From Aminomonas paucivorans DSM 12260 (GTDB lineage Bacteria; Synergistota; Synergistia; Synergistales; Synergistaceae): 64,000 nucleotides of DNA. The stretch's first letter is position 1. Each line of letters starts with the position of its first letter. The stretch spans positions 868,001-932,000 of the forward strand of contig NZ_CM001022.1 in the NCBI RefSeq assembly GCF_000165795.1. The letters run 5' to 3'. Positions 50,243 through 56,853 of the stretch are shown here, piece after piece. The notes under the pieces were generated by a model. The model worked only from the letters and a program-made list of their open reading frames with translations. It did not search any database and was not told the DNA's origin. Both the position numbers and the translations under genes were made by a program.

Positions 50243-50758
50243 ATGGCGAAACCGTGGTGGCGTGAGGCTCTGGAGACGATCCTTTGGGCACTGGTGCTGG
50301 CATTGGTGCTGCGGACCTTCGTGGTGCAGGCGTTCTGGATTCCCAGCGGGTCCATGATCCCCACCCTGGACCCGGGGGACCGGGTGCTGGTGCTCAAGTT
50401 CTGGTACCACCTGCCTTCGGTGGACCCCAAGAGGGGGAACCTGGTGGTGTTCAAGTACCCCGTGGACCCGAGGCGGGACTTCGTGAAGCGGATCATCGGG
50501 CTCCCCGGGGAGACGGTGGAACTGCGGGAGGGCAAGGTCTACGTCAACGGGGTGCAGATCGACGAGCCCTACGTAGTGAACTCGGACACCTATACCATGG
50601 CGGCCACGGAGGTGCCCAAGGACAGCTACTTCTGCATGGGGGACAACCGCCCCAACTCCCAGGACAGCCGTTTCTGGGGCTTCGTGCCCCGGAACTTCCT
50701 CAAAGGGCCGGTGGTGTTCCGGTACTGGCCCCTGACGCGCATCGGCCTCCCTCGGTAG
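50243..50758 (+). CDS. lepB: Signal peptidase I
   Basis: A 171-residue type I signal peptidase that removes Sec signal peptides. One N-terminal helix (about 10-29), then the catalytic Ser S37 in PSGSMIPTL and Lys K82 in DFVKRIIGLPGE, and the GDNRPNSQDSRFWGFVP box. Short, single-helix form as in Gram-positive SipS. ATG 50243 follows GGGAAGGGAT. rbgA begins six bases after its stop. Confidence 0.97.
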   Translation: MAKPWWREALETILWALVLALVLRTFVVQAFWIPSGSMIPTLDPGDRVLVLKFWYHLPSVDPKRGNLVVFKYPVDPRRDFVKRIIGLPGETVELREGKVYVNGVQIDEPYVVNSDTYTMAATEVPKDSYFCMGDNRPNSQDSRFWGFVPRNFLKGPVVFRYWPLTRIGLPR

Positions 50759-50764
50759 GGGGAC

Positions 50765-51601
50765 ATGGGGCGGACGGTGTGGTACCCCGGGCACATGGCC
50801 CGGGGCAGAAGACAGCTCGAAGCGCTTCTGGGGTCTCTGGACCTCCTTCTGGAGGTCCGGGACGCCCGGGCGCCCCGGCTCACCGCCTCCCCCCTCCTGG
50901 AGGAGCAGGGACGGTTGGAGACCTGGATCGTCCTCACCAAGGCGGACCTGGCGGAGGAGGAGGTCACGAGGCGCTGGGTGGACCACTTCCGGCGGTCCGG
51001 CCGCACGGCCTGGGCGGTGGACGCCCGCAAGCCCCTGCCCGTCCCTTTCCGCAAGGCTCTGCAGCAGCGTCGCCCGGACTTCCGGGAGCTGCGCCTGGCG
51101 GTGGTGGGGGTGCCCAACGTGGGCAAGTCCCTCCTCCTGAACCGCCTCATCGGCAAGAAGTCCGCCCTGGTGGGGGGCATCCCCGGGGTGACCCGGGGGG
51201 TTTCCTGGTTTCGGGGAGAGGGGCTTCTGGTGGTGGACTCCCCCGGCGTCCTGGACCCCAAGTCCGATGCGGGGGCGCACCGCCGTCTGGCGTGGCTCAA
51301 CGCCACCAAGGGGCAGGTGATCGGCACCCCTCAGGACCTGGCCATGGACTGCATCGCCCACCTGGAGGAACAAGGAGAATGGGGGCGCATCGCCTCGGTC
51401 TGGAACCTCTCTCGGGAGTCCCAGAGCCCGGAGGAACGCCTGGAGGGAGTGGGGCGTCGGCTGGGACGACTCCTTCCCGGCGGTGTGGTGGACCTGGACG
51501 GGGCCGGAAGGGCCTTTCTGGAGGCCCTCGGCACGGGCAAGCTGGGGCGATGGAGCCTGGAAGTTCCTCCCGCGTCCCGGGAGAAGGAGGGATCCTCGTG
51601 A
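50765..51601 (+). CDS. rbgA: Ribosome biogenesis GTPase RbgA (YlqF)
   Basis: A 278-residue circularly permuted GTPase for late 50S assembly. Motif order G4-G1-G3 is as expected: TKAD at 58-61, GVPNVGKS at 115-122, DSPG at 158-161. It starts WYPGHMARGRRQL, the conserved opening of YlqF. Its stop overlaps rnhB (GTGA), as in the Bacillus ylqF-rnhB pair. Confidence 0.96.
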   Translation: MGRTVWYPGHMARGRRQLEALLGSLDLLLEVRDARAPRLTASPLLEEQGRLETWIVLTKADLAEEEVTRRWVDHFRRSGRTAWAVDARKPLPVPFRKALQQRRPDFRELRLAVVGVPNVGKSLLLNRLIGKKSALVGGIPGVTRGVSWFRGEGLLVVDSPGVLDPKSDAGAHRRLAWLNATKGQVIGTPQDLAMDCIAHLEEQGEWGRIASVWNLSRESQSPEERLEGVGRRLGRLLPGGVVDLDGAGRAFLEALGTGKLGRWSLEVPPASREKEGSS

Positions 51602-52167
51602 TCGTGGCCGGAACGGACGAGGCAGGCAGGGGACCCCTGGCAGGTCCCGTGGTGGCCGCGGCGGCGGTGCTCACCCCGGACCAGCGCCGTCGCCTGATGC
51701 AGCGAGGGCTGGGGGATTCCAAAGCCCTGACGCCCCGAAGGCGGGAGAGCCTCTTCGCCCTCATGGAGGAACTGGGGGTGCTCTGGCGGGCCCAGGCCGC
51801 CTCGGCGGCCCGCATCGACGGAACGAACATCCTGGCGGCGTCCCTCTGGGCCATGGGAAGGGCTACGGTGGCCCTGGATCCCCCGCCGGACCTGGTGGTG
51901 GTGGACGGCAATGCCCGGATCCCCGGGCTTTCCCTGCCCCAACGGTGTCTTCCCGGGGGGGATGCCCTGGTCCCCGCGGTGATGGCCGCCTCTGTGGTGG
52001 CCAAGGTCCTCCGGGACCGGGCCATGGAATCCCTGGACCGGCTCTATCCGGGATACGGTTTCGCGAAGCACAAGGGCTACCCCACGGCGGAACACCGCCG
52101 TGCCCTGGAGCGCCTCGGTCCTTCGCCGGTGCACCGGGCCACCTTCCGCTGGAGGCCCGCGCCGTGA
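51598..52167 (+). CDS. rnhB: Ribonuclease HII
   Basis: A 189-residue RNase H2 that cuts RNA in RNA-DNA hybrids and removes ribonucleotides from DNA. The opening GTDEAGRGPLAGPVVAAAAV with its D-E pair, DSKALTPRRRE, and VVDGNARIPGL/ASVVAKVLRDRAM are standard. GTG 51598 follows AAGGAGGG with seven bases and overlaps the rbgA stop. Confidence 0.96.
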   Translation: MIVAGTDEAGRGPLAGPVVAAAAVLTPDQRRRLMQRGLGDSKALTPRRRESLFALMEELGVLWRAQAASAARIDGTNILAASLWAMGRATVALDPPPDLVVVDGNARIPGLSLPQRCLPGGDALVPAVMAASVVAKVLRDRAMESLDRLYPGYGFAKHKGYPTAEHRRALERLGPSPVHRATFRWRPAP

Positions 52168-53216
52168 GCCCCGGGGTGGGAGGAATCCAGGGGGGGAACA
52201 TCGATCCCCGAGCGCAGGGAGTCCTCCTCCCCTCGGAGGAAGTCTCCCAGGTCAGTCGTCCCTCCACGGCGCGCATCCCAAGCGGGGCGGTGGTGGAAGG
52301 GCTGGTGCTTTCCCAGGAGGAGGGGCTCTACCAGGTCCGGGTGGGCAACCAGACCTTCTCCGCCCGCTCCTCCCTGCCCCTTTTCGTGGGCCAGCGGTTC
52401 CGGGCGGTGTGGGACGCCTCCGGCGACGTGCCGGTGCTGCGTCTCCAGGCCTCGGACCTGGCCCTCCTCTCCCGCTTTCCCGCCAAGGAACAGCCCGTGG
52501 CCCTGGCCCTCCTCCTGCGGGGGCTTCCCGCCACGGACGACGTGCTGGTCCCCCTGAGACAGGCCTGGATCCGCCTGGGGGGCAAACCCGAGACCCTCTC
52601 CGCCCTGGTGGAGCTGTGGGCCCGGGGACTTCCCCTCAGCGATCCCCAGGCCTCCCAGCTTTCCTGGTACCTCCAGCTCAACCCCGCTCAGGTGGGGGAC
52701 CTGTGGAAGCAGGTTCGGGAGCGCCTCCGCAAGGCGGGGGCGGATGCCACCCCTCAGGAGTGGAGCCGGGAACTCAAGGCAGCCCGGGAGGGAAACGACG
52801 ACGTGGCCCGGTTCCTCCAGGCCCATTCCGTGGCCTCCCGTCCCGCCCGCCCGGGGGTGGACCCGGGAGCCCTCCTGGCCCCCATGTGGTGGCCCCTGGA
52901 CGACCGGGAGGACCCCGCCCTGGCCCGGGTGGCCACGGCGAGGGAGGAGCAGGGGGGGCGAAGGATCTGGCGGGTCTCCTTCGAGACCCAGGGCAACCGT
53001 CTGGGAACGGTCCAGGGGGAGCTGGTGACCAACGGGCGCTCCCTCACGGTGGACCTGGGGGTGGGGGCTCCCTCGGTGGCCCGGACGGTGCGGCAGCATC
53101 TCCCGGAGCTGGAGGAGGCCCTCAAGGCGGTTCCCCTGGGGTTGCAGCACCTGGGGGTCTCCGTGGTCCGCCGGAGGGAAAGCTCTCTCCAGCGGGGCGT
53201 GGACATGGAGGCGTAG
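52164..53216 (+). CDS. FliK-like protein (YlqG position)
   Basis: A 350-residue protein with a variable N-terminal and middle part rich in Ala, Leu and Pro, and a C-terminal region of about 90 residues (WRVSFETQGNRLGTVQGELVTNGRSLTVDLGVG) that resembles the C-terminal domain of flagellar hook-length protein FliK. It takes the place of Bacillus ylqG between rnhB and the FlhB-like ylqH. GTG 52164 overlaps rnhB (GTGA). Whether it acts in flagellar export or another process is unknown. Confidence 0.7.
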   Translation: MSPGVGGIQGGNIDPRAQGVLLPSEEVSQVSRPSTARIPSGAVVEGLVLSQEEGLYQVRVGNQTFSARSSLPLFVGQRFRAVWDASGDVPVLRLQASDLALLSRFPAKEQPVALALLLRGLPATDDVLVPLRQAWIRLGGKPETLSALVELWARGLPLSDPQASQLSWYLQLNPAQVGDLWKQVRERLRKAGADATPQEWSRELKAAREGNDDVARFLQAHSVASRPARPGVDPGALLAPMWWPLDDREDPALARVATAREEQGGRRIWRVSFETQGNRLGTVQGELVTNGRSLTVDLGVGAPSVARTVRQHLPELEEALKAVPLGLQHLGVSVVRRRESSLQRGVDMEA

Positions 53217-53218
53217 CC

Positions 53219-53503
53219 GTGGCCCGCAAGCATCGCATCCCCGAGGCGGCGGCTCTGCGGTACGAGGAGGGGCACGAGTCCGCCCCGGTGGTGGTGGCCT
53301 CCGGCAAGGGGGTCCTGGCGGAGCGGATCGTGGAGATCGCCCGGGAGGCGCAGATCCCGGTGGTGGAGGACGCGGCCCTGGTGAGCGCCCTCCTGGCGTT
53401 GGAGCTGGGGGAGGAGATCCCCCCGGAACTCTACCAGGCGGTGGCCCGGGTCCTGGTGTTCGTCTACGACCTGGACCGCAAGTCCGAGGTCCTGAAGCGG
53501 TGA
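53219..53503 (+). CDS. FlhB-like C-terminal domain protein (YlqH-like)
   Basis: A 94-residue stand-alone version of the cytoplasmic FlhB/YscU domain (AAALRYEEGHESAPVVVASGKGVLAERIVEIAREAQIPVVED, ELGEEIPPELYQAVARVLVFVYDL). It lacks the membrane part and the NPTH autocleavage site. Corresponds to ylqH of Bacillus, possibly acting as an export-switch partner of the FliK-like protein encoded just before it. GTG 53219 comes two bases after the previous stop. Confidence 0.88.
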   Translation: MARKHRIPEAAALRYEEGHESAPVVVASGKGVLAERIVEIAREAQIPVVEDAALVSALLALELGEEIPPELYQAVARVLVFVYDLDRKSEVLKR

Positions 53504-53865
53504 CCCCCCGGGAGCTGGGGTGCCTGGGGGAGGATCTGGCGGCGAAGCATCTGGCGGCCCTGGGGTGGGCCGTCCTGGAGCGGAACGTGCGTCTTCCCGG
53601 GGGGGAGATCGACCTGGTGGCCCGGGAGGGGGACGAACTGGTGCTGGTGGAGGTGCGGACCCGTTCCGAGAGCCGCCTCCAGGAGGCCTCGGACACCGTG
53701 GGGCCGGAGAAGCTCCGCCGCCTGGTGCGGGCGGGGCGGAACTACGTGGCCCGGCGGCGCTACGACGGGTTCTGGCGCATCGACCTGCTCGCCCTGGACC
53801 GAACCGGGTCGGGCTGGTCCGTGCACCACCACCGGGACATCACCGGGGGGAGGTACGACGGGTGA
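53500..53865 (+). CDS. YraN family (UPF0102) endonuclease-like protein
   Basis: A 121-residue protein of the restriction-endonuclease fold: LGCLGEDLAAKHLAALGW, then the metal-site region LPGGEIDLVAREGDELVLVEVRTRSES with E and D/E-x-K-like residues (here VEVRTR), and FWRIDLLALD. Function is unknown, but it is usually beside rnhB and comM/dprA. GTG 53500 overlaps the previous gene and its stop overlaps comM (GTGA). Confidence 0.92.
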   Translation: MTPRELGCLGEDLAAKHLAALGWAVLERNVRLPGGEIDLVAREGDELVLVEVRTRSESRLQEASDTVGPEKLRRLVRAGRNYVARRRYDGFWRIDLLALDRTGSGWSVHHHRDITGGRYDG

Positions 53866-55373
53866 CGGGAGTCCGGGGGGTGACCCTCCGCGGGGTGGAG
53901 GCGGTGCCCGTGGAGGTGGAGGTGGAAATCACCGGGGGTCTCTTCTCCATCACCGTGGTGGGGCTGCCCGACGCGGCGGTGAAGGAGGCCCGGGAGCGGG
54001 TCCGGGCGGCGCTGCGCAGCCTGGGGGTGCTCCTTCGGGGGCGGGTGGCGGTGAACCTGGCTCCGGCGGACCTGCCCAAGGAAGGAGCGCTCCTGGACGT
54101 ACCCATGGCGGTGGGGCTTCTGGCCGCTGTGGGGTCCCTGCCCCGTCGTCCCGAGGGGATCTTCCTGGGGGAACTGGCCCTGGACGGCCGCCTTCGTCGG
54201 GTTCGGGGAGCGGTGCCCGCGGCCCTGTTGGCCCGGGACCTGGGGGTGCCCCTGTTCCTTCCCCCGGAGAACGTGCCGGAGGCCGCCTGGGTGAAGGGGG
54301 CGACCCTCCTGGCTCCCCCCACCCTCCCGGATCTCCTGGGGCACCTGCGGGGCGAATCCCTCCTGCCCCCGGTCCCCCACGGGGACGTGGACGAGGCCCC
54401 CTGGGTCCCGGACCCGGACCTGAGGGACATCAAGGGGCAGACCGGGGCGAAGCGGGCCCTGGAGATCGCCGCGGCGGGGCACCACAACCTGCTCCTCACC
54501 GGCTCCCCGGGCTCCGGGAAGACCCTCCTGGCCCGGGCCCTCCGGGGCATCCTGCCCCCCCTGGGGGACGAGGAGCTTACGGAGGTGCTGGCGGTGCGGA
54601 GCACCGCGGGGGAGGAGGGGCCCCCCTCCCGCCTGCGTCCCTTCCGGCCCGTGCACCCCACCGCCAGCGTGGTGGCCCTCTGCGGGGGCGGTTCGGGGCT
54701 GCGCCCGGGGGAGGTGACTCTGGCCCATCGGGGGGTCCTGTTTCTGGACGAGTTCCCGGAATTCCACCGGGACGCCCTGGAGGCCCTCCGGGCTCCCCTG
54801 GAGGACGGGCGGATCCGGGTCAGCCGGGCCACGGGGACGGTGAGCTACCCCGCCCGGGTGCTGTTGGCCTGCGCCTGCAACCCCTGTCCCTGCGGCTACC
54901 GGGGAGACCCGAGCCGCCCCTGCACCTGTTCCCCCTCGGAGATCCACCGCTACCAGCGCCGACTCTCCGGTCCCATCCTGGACCGCATCGACCTGCACGT
55001 CCCGGTGCCCCGCCTTTCCCCGGCGGAGCTGGTGCAGATGGAGGACCGGGGAGGGGAGGACAGCGCCGCGGTGCGCCGTCGGGTGGAACAGGCCCGTCAA
55101 GTCCAGCGGGAGCGCTGGGCCGCCCAGGGGGTGCAGTGCAACGCGGAGCTTCCGGAGCGGCTGGTGCGTCGGGGGCTGAACCTGGACCCGGAGGTGCGTC
55201 CCTTCCTGACGGAAACTCTGGGACGGCTGCGCCTCACCGGTCGGGGGCTGAGCCGGATCCTCAAGGTGGCCCGCACGGTGGCGGACCTGGAGGGGACCTC
55301 CGCCGTCGGGGTGTCTCACGTGGCGGAGGCCCTGGCCTTCCGGGAAGGACAGTCGTCGTGGACCGCAGGCTGA
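53862..55373 (+). CDS. comM: ComM/YifB AAA+ helicase, Mg-chelatase-like
   Basis: A 503-residue protein: N-terminal Lon-like domain (about 1-165, GLFSITVVGLPDAAVKEARERV), AAA+ core with Walker A 214-221 (GSPGSGKT) and Walker B GVLFLDEFPEF, a zinc-like Cys segment CACNPCPCGYRGDPSRPCTC, and the C-terminal Mg_chelatase_C helical domain. ComM is a branch-migration helicase in natural transformation; dprA, another DNA-uptake gene, follows and overlaps its 3' end by 16 bases. Confidence 0.95.
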   Translation: MTGVRGVTLRGVEAVPVEVEVEITGGLFSITVVGLPDAAVKEARERVRAALRSLGVLLRGRVAVNLAPADLPKEGALLDVPMAVGLLAAVGSLPRRPEGIFLGELALDGRLRRVRGAVPAALLARDLGVPLFLPPENVPEAAWVKGATLLAPPTLPDLLGHLRGESLLPPVPHGDVDEAPWVPDPDLRDIKGQTGAKRALEIAAAGHHNLLLTGSPGSGKTLLARALRGILPPLGDEELTEVLAVRSTAGEEGPPSRLRPFRPVHPTASVVALCGGGSGLRPGEVTLAHRGVLFLDEFPEFHRDALEALRAPLEDGRIRVSRATGTVSYPARVLLACACNPCPCGYRGDPSRPCTCSPSEIHRYQRRLSGPILDRIDLHVPVPRLSPAELVQMEDRGGEDSAAVRRRVEQARQVQRERWAAQGVQCNAELPERLVRRGLNLDPEVRPFLTETLGRLRLTGRGLSRILKVARTVADLEGTSAVGVSHVAEALAFREGQSSWTAG

Positions 55374-56494
55374 AGGCTGCCCTGGTCCTGAACGCCTGCT
55401 TCGAGGGCCGGGCGGGCCGAGCCCTTCAAAGGTGGACCGAGGAGGGGCGCGACCCGGAGGAGCTGCTCGGTCCCTCCTCCGCCCTCCCCTGGACCGTCCT
55501 GGGGCTTCCGGAGGACGCGGGGGAGACAGTGGCCCGGCGTCTCGCCCAGGGGTGGGCGGAGAGGGAGCTGGAGGCCTGCGGGCGTCTGGGAGTGCGGGTC
55601 CTTCCCTGGGGACATCGGGAGATCCCTGACGGGATGGGGGACCTCTCCACGCCCCCCGGGGTTCTCTACCTCTGGGGGGCCCAACCCCTCCCCGGCAGGG
55701 AGGAATCGGTGGGGGTCGTGGGCACCCGGAGGGCCACCGCCTACGGTCGACGCATGGCCCAGGCCCTGGGAGCCCGGGCGGGGAAGGCGGGATTCTGGCT
55801 GGTGAGCGGCGGCGCCGGTGGGGTGGACGGCATGGCCCACGAAGGGTGCCTTGCGGCGGGGGGACACACCGCGGCGGTGCTGGGCACGGGGGTGGATCGG
55901 GTCTTCCCCTCGGGGCACCGGGAACTCTTCGAGCGCATCCGCGGACGGGGCTGTCTGGTGAGCGAGTACCCCCTGGGCACGGAGGGACGCCCCTGGCGGT
56001 TCCCTCTGCGGAACCGGATCCTGGCCGCCCTGGTCTGCAAGCTGGCGGTGGTGGAGGCGCCCTCTCGAAGCGGCGCCCTCATCACCGCCCGGAACGCCCT
56101 GGATCTGGGGCGGGAGGTCTGGGCCGTGCCCGGCCGGGTGGACGAGGAGACCTGCCGGGGTTCCAACCGGCTCCTCTTCGACGGGGCCTACCCTCTGGTG
56201 GACCTGGAGGATTTTCTCCCCTCCGGGGGGCAGCGGAGCCTCTTTCCCCCCGCCTCGCCTTCCCCTTCCCTTCCGGGGGGGCTGGAAGAGGAGGGGCGGG
56301 CCATCCTGGGACTTTTGGCCCGAGAAGGGGACCGAACGGTTGACAACCTAGCGAGTGAAGGTAGAATGAGCGCCGCCAGCGTTCTGAAAGTTCTTTCCGT
56401 TCTCCAGGCGCTGGGTTGGGTCTATCCCTCCGGTCCCGGTCGATTTCGGGCCGCCCCGGATAAGGGATGCCTCCCGACGGACTCGAACCCCTGA
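55358..56494 (+). CDS. dprA: DNA-processing protein DprA (Smf)
   Basis: A 378-residue protein that loads RecA on incoming single-stranded DNA. The Rossmann-like core runs from about 110 to 290 (VGVVGTRRATAYGRRMAQALG, VSGGAGGVDGMAHEGCL, PLGTEGRPWRFPLRNRILAALV, SRSGALITARNALDLGREVWAVPG), with a C-terminal winged-helix domain. GTG 55358, behind GGGAAGGA, overlaps comM. The stop falls inside the terminator stem. Confidence 0.95.
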   Translation: MDRRLKAALVLNACFEGRAGRALQRWTEEGRDPEELLGPSSALPWTVLGLPEDAGETVARRLAQGWAERELEACGRLGVRVLPWGHREIPDGMGDLSTPPGVLYLWGAQPLPGREESVGVVGTRRATAYGRRMAQALGARAGKAGFWLVSGGAGGVDGMAHEGCLAAGGHTAAVLGTGVDRVFPSGHRELFERIRGRGCLVSEYPLGTEGRPWRFPLRNRILAALVCKLAVVEAPSRSGALITARNALDLGREVWAVPGRVDEETCRGSNRLLFDGAYPLVDLEDFLPSGGQRSLFPPASPSPSLPGGLEEEGRAILGLLAREGDRTVDNLASEGRMSAASVLKVLSVLQALGWVYPSGPGRFRAAPDKGCLPTDSNP

Positions 56495-56525
56495 CCCGGA
56501 ACCCGAACGATCCGGGTCTTTTTTT
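56493..56525 (+). terminator. Terminator of dprA
   Basis: GACCCGGA pairs with TCCGGGTC across a 10-base loop and is followed by seven Ts. A second small hairpin (GTCCCGC/GCGGGAC, 56529-56546) follows in the leader of the smg-like gene. Confidence 0.88.
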
Positions 56526-56569
56526 ACGGTCCCGCCGAGGCGGGACAGAACACGACCGGAGGTGTCTCC

Positions 56570-56842
56570 ATGGAATACCGTATCCTCTCGGAGATGGAAC
56601 GTCGCAGCCTGACCCTTGAAGCGGCGCAGTTCGTCTACCGTCTGCTTCACGTCTACCAGATCCCCTGTTCCATCCTCGAGAGAGCCCTTCTGGAGGCGGT
56701 GCTGCTGGGGCAGATGCGCCACGCCCCCGTGGACCTGTCGGACCTGGAGGGGCTGGTGGATCGGGCTTTCGACACGGAGGCCCCCGGCGCTCTCCTCCAT
56801 CAGGGCGGGGCGAACGAGACCTCCCCCCGCTGGACCTGCTGA
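56570..56842 (+). CDS. Smg/DUF494-like protein (short)
   Basis: A 90-residue protein whose first 70 residues (EMERRSLTLEAAQFVYRLLHVYQIPCSILERALLEAVLL, VDLSDLEGLVDRAF) match the second half of Smg (DUF494), a helical protein of unknown role that is encoded between dprA and topA in many bacteria, as here. Normal Smg is about 150 residues, so the N-terminal half is missing. ATG 56570 follows CCGGAGGTGTCTCC, so the short form seems to be the real product. Confidence 0.65.
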   Translation: MEYRILSEMERRSLTLEAAQFVYRLLHVYQIPCSILERALLEAVLLGQMRHAPVDLSDLEGLVDRAFDTEAPGALLHQGGANETSPRWTC

Positions 56843-56853
56843 CCTCCTCGGCC

